From positions 1 to 17,461 of the forward strand of contig NZ_RQHW01000045.1 in assembly GCF_004770995.1 (NCBI RefSeq): a DNA stretch of 17,461 nt, given 5' to 3'. The translations under genes and the position numbers were made by a program. This DNA comes from Leptospira idonii. GTDB taxonomy: Bacteria; Spirochaetota; Leptospiria; Leptospirales; Leptospiraceae. The notes under the pieces are model-generated. The model saw only the letters and a program-made list of their open reading frames with translations, had not been told where the DNA came from and made no database searches. Of this stretch, positions 6,999-16,600 are shown one piece after another. Position 1 is the stretch's first letter, and the number at the start of each line of letters is the position of its first letter.

Positions 6999-8975
6999 AT
7001 GGAACATAAACATACCCAGGGTAAGTCGCCTTGCTGCGGACAGGAAGAAGAAACTTATGGTAAAAAAGAAACACATCAGCACGAACACAGTGATGATGAC
7101 GGGCATGATCACAATCATATTATGAAAATATTTTTGCCGAGTATTTTATCGTTAGCGTTGTTACTCGTTGCTATCTTCTTTGATAATTTATTGAAGCCTA
7201 GCTGGTTTACTGGCTGGATAAGGATTCTTTGGTATACGATTTCCTATGTTCCGGTTGGTTTTCCTGTATTGAGAGATGCGTTGCAAAGTATAGTTAAAGG
7301 AGATGTTTTCTCTGAGTTCTTTCTGATGAGTATTGCCACGATCGGAGCTTTTGCTATTGGTGAATATCCAGAAGGCGTTGCAGTCATGTTATTTTATTCC
7401 GTAGGAGAGATATTTCAAACATTGGCAGTAAAAAGAGCCAAGTTGAACATCAAATCGTTGCTTGATCAAAGGCCTGATGAAGTGACGGTTTTAAGAAATA
7501 ATCAACAACAAACTGTAAAGGCAGAAAGTGTGGGCATTGGAGAGATTATTCAGCTTAAACCTGGGGAAAAGCTAGGTTTGGACGGTACATTATTGTCCCA
7601 AACGGCATCTTTCAATACTGCGGCTTTAACTGGCGAAAGTAAGCCTGATACAAAAGTTAAAGGTGATACTGTATTGGCAGGCATGATAAATCTTACTACC
7701 GTTGCACAGGTAAAAGTAACGATGGCGTACACCGATAGTAAATTGAGTAAAATTTTAGAGTTGGTACAAAATGCCACATCAAGAAAAGCTCCCACCGAAT
7801 TATTTATCAGAAAGTTTGCAAACATTTATACACCTATTGTAGTATTGTTAGCCGTAGCAATATGTTCACTACCTTATTTTTTTATAGCTGAGTATCAATT
7901 TAAGGATTGGTTATATAGGGCTTTAGTGTTTCTCGTTATTTCTTGCCCTTGCGCATTGGTGATTAGTATTCCTTTGGGTTATTTCGGCGGAATTGGTGCA
8001 GCAAGTAGAAATGGAATATTGTTTAAAGGAAGTAATTTTTTAGATTCTCTTGCGAGCATTCAAAACATAGTAATGGATAAAACTGGAACAATGACCAAGG
8101 GCGTTTTTAAAGTTCAAGAAATTGTTTTCAACAAAGAATTTGATCAAATAGAAATTCTTCAAATGGTCAATGTTTTGGAAAGTTATAGCAACCATCCAGT
8201 GGCAACTGCAATTTTGGAATTTATGGGTATAATAAATAATAATATTCAATTGCAGAATGTAGAAGAAATTTCAGGACATGGACTAAAGGCAGAGATAAAT
8301 GGAAAACAGTTATTGGTGGGGAATTTTAAGTTATTAGATAAATTTTCGATCATTTACAATATTGATCCAAGCAGTATTGTTTATACGGTCATTGCTGTGG
8401 CTTATGATAGAAGGTTTGTAGGTTACATTACCATTGCGGATAGCATAAAAGAAGATGCTCAAATTACTGTCGATAAGTTAAATTTACTTGGTGTAAAATC
8501 AACAATGTTAAGTGGTGACAAAAGTACGGTTGTAAGATTTGTTGCAGAGAAATTGGGTATCAATCATGCTTTTGGAGATTTACTTCCCGAAGACAAAGTC
8601 AAGAAGGTGAGTGAAATCAAAGCGAGAAAGGAAACAGTTGCTTTTGTCGGAGACGGCGTGAATGATGCACCTGTTATCGCATTGAGCGATGTTGGTATTG
8701 CAATGGGTGGTTTGGGAAGCGATGCCACCATTGAAACTGCCGATGTAGTGATTCAAGATGACAAGCCAAGTAAAATACCTATGGCAATTCATATTGGAAG
8801 ACAGACGAAAAGGATTGTTTGGCAAAATATCATTTTGGCTTTTGTGATAAAGGGCATCGTATTAGTTTTAGGGGCCGGTGGATTAGCTACAATGTGGGAA
8901 GCTGTGTTTGCTGACGTGGGAGTTGCGTTAATTGCTATTTTGAATGCAGTAAAAATACAACGAATGAAGTTTTAA
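6999..8975 (+). CDS. zntA: P1B-2-type heavy-metal ATPase (Zn/Cd/Pb exporter) with His-rich N-terminus
   Basis: This encodes 658 residues from the chosen start; an ATG at 6984 would add five. It is an inner-membrane P-type ATPase exporting divalent metal to the periplasm. Visible motifs are TGES (211-214), CPC in the metal-binding helix (316-318), the phosphorylation site DKTGT (D360), the HP locus (H399-P400), GDGVNDAP (551-558), and in the last helices K618 and D639 (ADVG), the K/D pair of the Zn/Cd/Pb class. Instead of the usual N-terminal HMA domain (CxxC) there is a 40-residue tail with CC at 12-13 and eight His, as in DHNH. It starts 43 bases after the czcA stop and probably belongs to the same transcript. 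The sequence style reminds me of Bacteroidetes homologues, so transfer between phyla is possible. Confidence 0.93.
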   Translation: MEHKHTQGKSPCCGQEEETYGKKETHQHEHSDDDGHDHNHIMKIFLPSILSLALLLVAIFFDNLLKPSWFTGWIRILWYTISYVPVGFPVLRDALQSIVKGDVFSEFFLMSIATIGAFAIGEYPEGVAVMLFYSVGEIFQTLAVKRAKLNIKSLLDQRPDEVTVLRNNQQQTVKAESVGIGEIIQLKPGEKLGLDGTLLSQTASFNTAALTGESKPDTKVKGDTVLAGMINLTTVAQVKVTMAYTDSKLSKILELVQNATSRKAPTELFIRKFANIYTPIVVLLAVAICSLPYFFIAEYQFKDWLYRALVFLVISCPCALVISIPLGYFGGIGAASRNGILFKGSNFLDSLASIQNIVMDKTGTMTKGVFKVQEIVFNKEFDQIEILQMVNVLESYSNHPVATAILEFMGIINNNIQLQNVEEISGHGLKAEINGKQLLVGNFKLLDKFSIIYNIDPSSIVYTVIAVAYDRRFVGYITIADSIKEDAQITVDKLNLLGVKSTMLSGDKSTVVRFVAEKLGINHAFGDLLPEDKVKKVSEIKARKETVAFVGDGVNDAPVIALSDVGIAMGGLGSDATIETADVVIQDDKPSKIPMAIHIGRQTKRIVWQNIILAFVIKGIVLVLGAGGLATMWEAVFADVGVALIAILNAVKIQRMKF

Positions 8976-9089
8976 ACTATTTACTATGAACTGTTGTTTT
9001 AATCAAAGTAAATGATGTTGGCATTTTTGAAGAGCCTGATTTCCCTCAAACGTATTTGCCACAATTAAAATATCTTTTTCGAGATTAGA

Positions 9090-10121
9090 ATGAATTTATT
9101 TGATAAAAAGCATCTTTTACATTCTCGTATGCCCAATGGACGTGTTTTCTTTTTTTCCGTTTTTGGACTATTCTTGATTTCACTCTTTCATTGGTGGGCA
9201 TTGACGAGAGAGAATGATTTTCTTTTGGCTGTTTCTTTGAGAACATACTATTTCCCCGTTATATACGCAGCAGTAATGTCGAGTATGGCTTTCGGAGTTA
9301 CGATAGGTGCTTTGGCTGGTTTACTTCATTTTGTCATTATGAGTTATTTTTCAGTTCATGAAATAGATCATCATAATATGCTTGAGATGGAGCATAATAT
9401 TGAGATTGCATTCTTGATAGTCCTCGGTGCAATCACAGGAATTATACGGGATCACGAGAAGCATGAGAGAGAGGAGAAAGAAAAAATTCGTAGCCACTTT
9501 GCTCGTTATTTGTCTCCACAGATTGTAGAAGAGATTATTACGCATGGGGAAGCTTTATCTCCTCGTGAAGTCAGCGTTCCTATTTTATTCAGTGATCTTC
9601 GTAATTTTACGACAATATCGGAACATTTAAAGCCAGACGAATTACTAAGTTATTTAAATGGATATTTTGGGGCTATGACAGAGATTATTCTGAAGAATGG
9701 AGGATATTTAGATAAATTTATTGGAGATGCTATTTTAGCAGTTTTCGGAGTTCCCATCCCACAGGAAGGTTCTGCGCAAATCGCAGTAAAGACTGCGCAA
9801 GAAATGCAAATAAGAATTGCTGAACTAAATAAATATGAACCCTATTTGTCGTTTCCTCTGACTTCAGGAATTGGTTTACATTTAGGTAAAGTTATCGCAG
9901 GAAATGTTGGTTCGTCAGACAGATCAGATTACACCGTGATAGGCGATCCTGTTAATCTAGCTTCGCGTATTGAAAATTTAACCAAAGAATATAATGTATC
10001 GATCCTTATGTCAGATGCTATAGTAAAGGAATTGGATCATGAGATTCTGTATCGTGAGATTGACACAGTCCGTGTGAAGGGGCGATCTGAGTCTTGCGTT
10101 CTTTTTGAAGTAATTCTCTAG
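9090..10121 (+). CDS. Membrane-bound class III adenylate cyclase with putative sensor domain
   Basis: This 343-residue protein should make cAMP from ATP at the inner face of the membrane. Four membrane segments are likely (about 19-38, 53-66, 68-87, 104-119). Between the last two lies a His/acid-rich loop (HEIDHHNMLEMEH, 90-102), predicted extracytoplasmic. A short coiled linker (DHEKHEREEKEK) leads to the cyclase domain. Metal ligands are D169 (FSDLR) and D213 (DKFIGDAIL). K209 and T282 (YTVIGD) sit at the adenine-selecting positions, the Lys/Thr pair of class IIIb adenylate cyclases. N289 and R293 (VNLASR) are the transition-state pair. All catalytic residues are present. The membrane part resembles an N-terminal module of some histidine kinases (N..IEI.F...G..TGII.D.E). 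It stands 114 bases after the ATPase, between the two efflux blocks. Metal sensing is inference. Confidence 0.88.
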   Translation: MNLFDKKHLLHSRMPNGRVFFFSVFGLFLISLFHWWALTRENDFLLAVSLRTYYFPVIYAAVMSSMAFGVTIGALAGLLHFVIMSYFSVHEIDHHNMLEMEHNIEIAFLIVLGAITGIIRDHEKHEREEKEKIRSHFARYLSPQIVEEIITHGEALSPREVSVPILFSDLRNFTTISEHLKPDELLSYLNGYFGAMTEIILKNGGYLDKFIGDAILAVFGVPIPQEGSAQIAVKTAQEMQIRIAELNKYEPYLSFPLTSGIGLHLGKVIAGNVGSSDRSDYTVIGDPVNLASRIENLTKEYNVSILMSDAIVKELDHEILYREIDTVRVKGRSESCVLFEVIL

Positions 10122-10233
10122 CAAAGGATTTATAGGATATAAAATTGCGGGGATTTATTTTAAAATTACCCTCAGTTTGGCACCTATGAACCAAGAAACA
10201 CCTTCTCTTTTTTTTTTCATCTAGCATTTTTTA

Positions 10234-10263
10234 TTGACATTTGTATTTTTTTTCGAGTCAGAT
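10234..10263 (+). promoter_or_regulatory. Possible promoter of the copper-type block
   Basis: A perfect -35 box, TTGACA (10234-10239), lies in a T-rich stretch and is followed 18 bases later by TCAGAT (10258-10263), a poor -10 match. A start point from it would fall within about ten bases of ATG 10274, giving an almost leaderless message. The -10 assignment is weak. Confidence 0.35.
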
Positions 10264-10273
10264 GAATTAAAGT

Positions 10274-10684
10274 ATGAGAGCTTGGGCAAAAAAGATTGTA
10301 GGTTTAGTAGTTGGAACAGGGTTCCTTTTACAAATTGCTTGCTCATCTTTCGCTATATTTTCCGGTTCTTGTCTTCTTTTGTTCACGAATTCAACGGAAA
10401 TTTCACTTGATGCTTCCGAACTTCCTCCCTGCCATCAGGCTCAAGAATCTTCAGCAGAATCACAAGATTGTTGTGGAAAGGAAAAATCGATTTCATCTGG
10501 CGATTCTGGCAGTTCTTTCGATTGGGAAAAGAAAAATGTAAAGCGAGTTGTTCTTTATCGACTTCTTTCCATCGCCGACTCGTTTTTTATAAATTTTGAA
10601 AAGGTTTCTTTTCATATTCATCATCCATATTCGGATGTTTCTCTTCAAGGTAGATTAGCACTCTTACAAGTTTTCCTCATTTAA
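10274..10684 (+). CDS. Small exported Cys/His protein leading the copper-type block (CzcI-like by position)
   Basis: This is a 136-residue protein. The N-terminus (MRAWAKKIVGLVVGTGFLLQ) is a signal peptide or anchor, with cysteines at 23 and 33. The exported part has a compact cluster LPPCHQ (C53, H54) and DCCGK (C66, C67), then serine-rich sequence and HIHH (114-117) near the end. This is the same design as the protein at 2197-2571 (E-x-P-C, then D-C-x-C or D-C-C-x-K), though overall identity looks low. Both stand first in an RND efflux block. A +1 overlapping frame of 76 codons here is a shadow. The channel gene follows after 41 bases. A role as periplasmic metal-binding accessory or sensor is inferred from the cysteines and the position. 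The start lacks a strong ribosome site. Confidence 0.7.
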   Translation: MRAWAKKIVGLVVGTGFLLQIACSSFAIFSGSCLLLFTNSTEISLDASELPPCHQAQESSAESQDCCGKEKSISSGDSGSSFDWEKKNVKRVVLYRLLSIADSFFINFEKVSFHIHHPYSDVSLQGRLALLQVFLI

Positions 10685-10725
10685 AAGCCTCTTCTTTTTC
10701 CTAAACTACCTTTGGAGGGAGAAGT

Positions 10726-12096
10726 ATGAAGAGCATACTTGTTTATTTAATATTTATTCAGTTACTATTACCATCTTTGCTTTTTGCAGAAAAGAAAAGT
10801 GTTGATGATATACTTGAAATTTTGGCCTCAGAACACCCGGAGTCAAAGTCGTTGGCTGGAACTTCGCAGGCACATAAATTTCATACAGAGGCATCAGGGA
10901 TTTTACCTGACCCTAAAGTTGGTTTTGCTTTTCGGAATTATCCAACACGAAATGGATACTCCTTAAGCGGAAACAAGGCGTTAGATACGCCGACAATGAC
11001 AGGGATGGAACTTTCCGTATCTCAAGAGTTTCCATTTCCCGGCAAATTAGATACTCAAAAGAAAGTCTCGAAATTTCTTCAGAGTGAAGCTGATCTAGCT
11101 TATCTTTCTGGAGTTAATCGGATTGCAGGAGAGCTTTTTCTTCGCCTAAACCGGTTTAAATCTTTTGAAAGAAAAAAACTAATCAACCAAAGAGTTCTAT
11201 CACTGCTAGATGCACAAAAATCTATTAGCGAAAGTTCATATTCTTATGGAGGAAGCACGTTAGCCGGTGTTTTAAAAACAACTGTAGCAAAGACCGAGGC
11301 TGTGGCGAGAGAAACAGAATATTCCACTTCTCTAAACGATTTACGCTCTCAATTGGATTATTATCTGATTTCTGGAAAGTTGTCTTTTGCTGATTTGAGC
11401 GAAATGGATTTGGATTCATTCTTGGAGAAGGAATATCTTGAGTTGGAAAGTTTAATGAAGTCCGATTCATCAATAGTTGAAACTTCCCCAGATTACAAAA
11501 TCCAAACAGAAGAAGAAAGGCGTTTGAAGGAACAGGCCAAATTGGCTAGATATTCTTTGGCGCCAGAAACAGAAGTTTTCTTCTCCTATATGAAAAGGAA
11601 ACCGCAGACATTCGTGTTAGATCAAGGTCCGTTAAATTACGCACTTATGGATGTCACTGAATATCGTGGAGATCTTTTCAGTCTTGGGATAAACATGAGA
11701 GTTCCTGTCTGGTCGGCACTCAAATGGGACTCCATTACAGGTGAGAGCGACCATTTAGCAGAAGCAGGAAAAGACTCTGTGGAAAAAACAAGAAATCAAA
11801 TGTTTTCTGAGTTACAGCGAAATCTCTCTCTCTTTAAGGGACTCGCAGAACAAATAGGAATATTTGAGAAGAGGCTGATTCCTGAACTCGAAAAGGCAGC
11901 AAGAGCTGGAACCTATCAATACGCTGCTGGAAAATCCAATGTACTAGATACATTGTTGGTTCAAACTGAGATTCTAAATACTAAAATTCGTTTGGAAGAT
12001 CTGAAGGAACGTAAAAACGAATCTATAATCAGCGTTTTGAAGCTTTTGAGCTTATTATATAAAGAAATTAAAACATCTGAACATAAAAATCACTAA
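10726..12096 (+). CDS. Outer-membrane efflux channel of the copper-type block, TolC/CusC-like
   Basis: A 456-residue outer-membrane factor. It has a clear signal peptide (MKSILVYLIFIQLLLPSLLFA) and an excellent ribosome site (GGAGGGA, five bases before ATG). The mature part begins KKSVDDILEILASEHPE, and LPDPKVGFAFRNYP and SQEFPFPGKLDTQKK are the family's P-x-(V/L)-x-(F/Y) and FPGK landmarks. The second half contains LGINMRVPVWS and ends in long helices with KSNVLDTLLVQTEIL. The length matches CusC/CzcC relatives. It is related to the channel at 2620-3858 but clearly divergent, so the two did not arise by recent duplication. It would dock to the CusA-type pump encoded downstream. It is second in a tightly spaced five-gene block, with 13 bases to the next gene. 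Confidence 0.9.
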   Translation: MKSILVYLIFIQLLLPSLLFAEKKSVDDILEILASEHPESKSLAGTSQAHKFHTEASGILPDPKVGFAFRNYPTRNGYSLSGNKALDTPTMTGMELSVSQEFPFPGKLDTQKKVSKFLQSEADLAYLSGVNRIAGELFLRLNRFKSFERKKLINQRVLSLLDAQKSISESSYSYGGSTLAGVLKTTVAKTEAVARETEYSTSLNDLRSQLDYYLISGKLSFADLSEMDLDSFLEKEYLELESLMKSDSSIVETSPDYKIQTEEERRLKEQAKLARYSLAPETEVFFSYMKRKPQTFVLDQGPLNYALMDVTEYRGDLFSLGINMRVPVWSALKWDSITGESDHLAEAGKDSVEKTRNQMFSELQRNLSLFKGLAEQIGIFEKRLIPELEKAARAGTYQYAAGKSNVLDTLLVQTEILNTKIRLEDLKERKNESIISVLKLLSLLYKEIKTSEHKNH

Positions 12097-12109
12097 TTAG
12101 GAAAAATTT

Positions 12110-12559
12110 ATGAAACGAATAATCTATTCTCTACTTATTATCACATCACTTTCAACCTCAATTTTCTCTCATGAAGGAAAGGAAACTTTTGTTTTGCGGG
12201 AAGTTGCAAGAATTCATGCGGAAATTTTTTCCGAAAAGTCAGATGTTTTGGACACAAGCAAACTCACTGAAATGCTAAAGGGAGAGCCTGATCGAAAGAA
12301 AGATTTAGAATATTTCCGAAAAGCTATCCCCATTTCTGAAGAGATTGGAAAGACAAAGGATTTAAACAAAAAAAGAGAATTGTTTTTGAAACTCTCTGAG
12401 GCATTAGAACCTATCATTGGTCATCATGATAAATCTGGCGTTTCTGTGTTCTATTGCCCAATGCTAAAAAGAAAATGGTTAGCTGAAGGTAAGAATATCC
12501 GAAATCCTTATGACTCTAAAATGAAGTCCTGTGGAGTAGTCGTAAGTGAAGCCGAATAA
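12110..12559 (+). CDS. Exported DUF3347-like copper-associated protein
   Basis: This is a 149-residue protein with a signal peptide (to about 20, SIFSHEG). A helical middle part (FLKLSEALEPIIGHHDKSG) leads to the signature FYCPMLKRKW (C116, M118, W123), then IRNPYDSKMKSCG with C141. The order YCPM, W, NPY, K-M-x-x-CG is the pattern I know from DUF3347 proteins, which often accompany CusB-type adaptors and carry Cys/Met/His residues suited to Cu(I). Periplasmic copper capture and hand-off to the adaptor is inference. A possible start signal AGGAAA precedes ATG by seven bases. The last 14 bases overlap the adaptor gene, whose ribosome site lies inside this gene, so the two are translationally coupled. 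Family assignment is fairly firm; function is not. Confidence 0.75.
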   Translation: MKRIIYSLLIITSLSTSIFSHEGKETFVLREVARIHAEIFSEKSDVLDTSKLTEMLKGEPDRKKDLEYFRKAIPISEEIGKTKDLNKKRELFLKLSEALEPIIGHHDKSGVSVFYCPMLKRKWLAEGKNIRNPYDSKMKSCGVVVSEAE

Positions 12560-13610
12560 ACTTTTCTCCTCGCCAAAAGGGAGAAGAGTAAGAGTGCCGA
12601 TGCTTCTTTTGATGATAACAGTAGTATCCTTTTTGATGAACTGTTCGAAAAAAAAGGATACTTATTATTGTCCGATGCATCCTAATTATACTTCAGATCG
12701 TCCTGGAACATGCCCGATTTGTAATATGGATTTGGTGAAAAAAGAGGACATTAAGGAAACCGACCATACAGAACATAACTCAGAACCTTCTTCCCAAATG
12801 GAGGAAGGTCAAGAAACCTCCGATGAAGTTGTGCTTTCTAAGGAGAAGCAGCAGACAATTGGAATCAAAACAGAAATAGCAAGCAAGAAAGATCTAACTA
12901 AGCAATTTCGACTTTATTCAAGTGTAGCTTATGATCCAGATTTATATGCGGCATTAACTGAATATAAAGAAGCTATTCGATCTTCAGCATTAGCTCCAGA
13001 AGTAAGTTCAGGTATCAATATTACAAATTTACAGTTAAGACTGCGTCAATTAGGTCTTTCTGTAGAGCAAATTCGTCTTTGGTCATCAGGACAAAGAGAT
13101 CCCTCTGAACTCATCTTAGGTGGAAAAGCTGGTAGAGCCCACATTTACTCACAAATTTACGAATCAGACCTCTCTAGTATAAAGGTCGGTTTGGCGATTG
13201 CTTTTAAAACTGATGTTTATCCGAATCGTGAATTCCGTGGTAAAATCAAAAGTATCGATACTATCTTTGATAAAAATAGCCGGACGCTACGACTTAGGAG
13301 CGAAGTGTCCGATCCTGAACATCTTTTGAAGCCTCAGATGTTTGGAGAAACAAATGCTCAATTGAGTTCTGTTGCAATTTTAAGCATTCCCACTTCTGCT
13401 ATTTTGGATACAGGTATTCGTAAGTTAGTTTATGTACAGACTGGACCAGATCGCTTCCGCCCTGTGGAAGTTAAAACCGGGAAAGTTTTCGACTCTTGGA
13501 CAGAAATTATCTCTGGTGTGGAAGATGGACAGAGTGTTGTAAGTGAGTCGACATTCCTTATCGATTCTGAAGCAAAGATTCGATTCGGTTCGAATGCACA
13601 CTCACATTGA
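12546..13610 (+). CDS. cusB: Periplasmic adaptor (membrane-fusion protein) of the copper pump, CusB type with HMBD
   Basis: A 354-residue adaptor linking the pump to the outer-membrane channel. It starts at GTG 12546 with GGAG nine bases upstream (12533-12536), overlapping the previous gene. A basic n-region, a hydrophobic stretch and LMNC-S suggest a lipoprotein (Cys33, loose spirochaetal lipobox); an ATG at codon 19 is an alternative start. Next comes a heavy-metal-binding domain, YYCPMHP (40-46) and CPICNMDLV (56-64). The adaptor core follows: VAYDPDLYAALTEYKEAI, a short hairpin, YSQIYESDL, and the barrel strand YPNREFRGKIKSID. It ends SNAHSH. It is short compared with E. coli CusB (about 407) because the first half of the lipoyl-like domain seems absent. 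It could serve both pumps in this window. Confidence 0.88.
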   Translation: MKPNKLFSSPKGRRVRVPMLLLMITVVSFLMNCSKKKDTYYCPMHPNYTSDRPGTCPICNMDLVKKEDIKETDHTEHNSEPSSQMEEGQETSDEVVLSKEKQQTIGIKTEIASKKDLTKQFRLYSSVAYDPDLYAALTEYKEAIRSSALAPEVSSGINITNLQLRLRQLGLSVEQIRLWSSGQRDPSELILGGKAGRAHIYSQIYESDLSSIKVGLAIAFKTDVYPNREFRGKIKSIDTIFDKNSRTLRLRSEVSDPEHLLKPQMFGETNAQLSSVAILSIPTSAILDTGIRKLVYVQTGPDRFRPVEVKTGKVFDSWTEIISGVEDGQSVVSESTFLIDSEAKIRFGSNAHSH

Positions 13611-13619
13611 GGATTAAAA

Positions 13620-16600
13620 ATGATACGATCTATTATTAGTTTTTCAGCACATAATAAGTTCTTAATTTTACTTCTTACGGCTGTTCTCCTTGTAGCCTCT
13701 TATATTTCGATGAAGACGATTCCTTTAGATGCGATTCCTGATTTGTCTGATACGCAAGTAATCATTTATTCTAGATGGGATCGGAGTCCAGACGTCATTG
13801 AGGATCAAGTCACATATCCGATTATTACTTCCTTGCTTGGCGCACCTAAGATTAAAGTAGTAAGAGGATTTTCCGATTTCGGCTTTTCCTATGTATATGT
13901 TATCTTTCAGGATGGAACAGATATTTATTGGGCTCGTTCTAGAGTGATAGAATATTTGTCTCGGATTCAACCACTCTTGCCTCCAGGAGTTAGAACTGAA
14001 TTAGGGCCTGATGCAAGTGCTGTGGGTTGGATATTTCAATATGCACTTGTTGATAAAACAGGAAATAATTCTCTTGCTGACTTGAGAACTTATCAAGATT
14101 TTCAACTCAGATATCTTTTGAATTCTGTTCCTGGAGTTTCAGAGGTAGCAGGTATTGGCGGTTTTAAAAAACAATATCAGATCACCATCAATCCAAATGC
14201 TTTAAGATCTTATAATATTGGATTCGAAACAATCGTTCAAAAAATCCGAGAAAGCAACCAAGAGACTGGAGGAAGGCTTTTAGAAATATCTGGTGCGGAG
14301 TATATGGTAAGAGGAAGAGGATATTTAACATCTCTTTCTGATATTGAGAATATTCCGCTCGCTACTGATTTAAATGGAACACCTGTATTGTTACGAAATG
14401 TAGCTTCTGTGCAATTTGGCCCAGACATACGAAGAGGAATTGTCGATTTGGATGGGGAAGGGGATGTTGTTGGTGGAACGATTGTAATGAGGCATGGCGA
14501 GAATGCCCTTTCCGTTATAGAAAGAGTCAAAGATAAGATTGAAGAAATCAAAAAGAATCTACCTACTGGCTCTGAAATAATTACTACTTATGATCGTTCT
14601 GAACTGATTGATCATGCGATTTCCAATTTAAAATTTAAACTTGTTGAAGAGATGCTGATTGTATCCTTTGTGATCCTTCTTTTCTTATGGCATTTCCCTT
14701 CTGCGATCATTCCAATTCTTACAATTCCGATTTCAATCATCATTGCGTTTATACCAATGAAACTTTTTGATATTAATGCAAATATCATGTCACTTGCTGG
14801 CATGGCAATTTCCATAGGAGTATTGGTGGATGGTGCCATTGTCGAAGTTGAAAATGCATATAAAAAATTAGAGGAATGGGAATCTGGAGGAAGAATTGGC
14901 GATTATCATAAAGTACGGTTAGAGGCATTATTAGAAGTTGGGCCTTCTGTATTCTTTTCATTGTTGGTGATTGCTGTCGCTTTTTTCCCAATATTTACAC
15001 TTGTAGATCAAGAAGGGCGATTATTCCGACCGTTAGCATATTCAAAAAACATTGCTATGGCTGTTGCTGCTTTTTTAGCAATTACTTTAGACCCTGCCTT
15101 TCGTATGCTCTTTACCAGGATGGAGCCTTTCCAATTTCGAAGCAAGTTTGTATCAAAGGTCGCAACTACTCTTTTAGTTGGTAAATATTATCCAGAGGAA
15201 AAACATCCAGTAAGTAAGATACTTTTCAAATTTTACGAACCAGCTTGTCGTTGGGTATTACATAGACCTAAAGCAATTATTGCTTCAGCAGGTTTACTCG
15301 TATTACTTACTGTTCCTGTTTATTTTAGCTTGGGATCTGAATTTATGCCTCAGCTTTACGAGGAATCCTTCCTCTATATGCCTACCACTTTACCAGGTAT
15401 ATCTGTTTCCGAAGCGGAAAAGCTCATGGTTGTAATGGATAAAAAATTAAAGTCATTCCCTGAGGTGAAAAGGGTTTTTGGAAAAGCAGGTCGATCTGAC
15501 ACGGCAACTGATTCGGCTCCATTCTCAATGATGGAAACTGTTATTCTTTTAAAGCCACAGAGTGAATGGAGAAAAGCGGAGAGGTTCTATTCTCAATGGC
15601 CTAAAGTTTTTCAGTATCCGTTTTATCCTTTTGTTTCGGATCGGCTAACTAAAGATGAACTTGTCGAAAAGATGAACAGCGAAATGCAATTTCCTGGAGC
15701 TACAAACGCATGGACTATGCCTATTAAAGCTAGGATTGATATGTTGAGTACGGGAATGCGAACTCCCATTGGCATAAAAATCATGGGCTCTTCTTTGGAA
15801 GAAATCGAACGAATCGGTGTTGAAGTTGAAACTCTATTGAAGTCGGATAAAGATGTAAGGAGTGTTTTCGCAGAACGAACAGTTGGTGGATATTTTTTAG
15901 ATATAGATTTGAAACGGGAGAGACTCGCAAGATATAATATTTCTATCGAAGCTGCTCAACAAATTGTGGTGGCAGCTATTGGTGGAGAACCGGTCACACT
16001 CACTATAGAAGGTAGACAACGTTTTTCAGTAAACATAAGATATCCGAGAGAACTGAGAGATTCTGTAGATAAAATTAAATCTATACTTGTTCCAACACGA
16101 GAGTTCGGACATGTTCCTATCTCTGAAATAGCAGAGATTAAAACTAAGACAGGTCCTTCTATGATCCGGGATGAAAATGGATTTCTAGCTGGGTATGTAT
16201 ATGTCGATCCTTCCACTTCCGATATTGGTGGATTTGTCGATCGAGCAAAACTATTAGTATCTAAATCGATTCAACTGCCTCCTGGTTTTTCCATAGTTTG
16301 GAGTGGTCAATATGAAAACATGCTTCGTGTTAGAGAGAGGATGCGCTACATTTTACCTCTGACCATTTTTATCATATTCATCTTGTTATATTTTAACACG
16401 AAGTCTTATGCGAAAACACTTATTGTTCTACTTGCGGTGCCTTTTTCCTTAATAGGAGCAGTTGGACTTTTATACGTGTTAGATTATCAAATTTCTGTTG
16501 CAGTTTGGGTTGGTATGATTGCTCTCATGGGCTTAGATGCTGAAACGGGTGTTTTCATGCTCCTATATTTGGATCTTTCCTATAATGATGCAGAAAAAAA

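Noticed and set aside
8990..9088. Short open frame between ATPase and cyclase ending in LPQLKYLFRD
   Set aside because: It has only 32 codons, no start codon with a ribosome site and no sign of a longer broken gene around it; this length is common by chance.
10311..10541. 76-codon frame overlapping the small Cys/His protein
   Set aside because: It lies in another frame of a gene with a clear signal peptide and metal cluster, and its own product has no features.
13725..16216. Several minus-strand open frames of 65-105 codons within the RND pump genes
   Set aside because: They are shadows of strongly supported pump genes and show no domain or start signal of their own.
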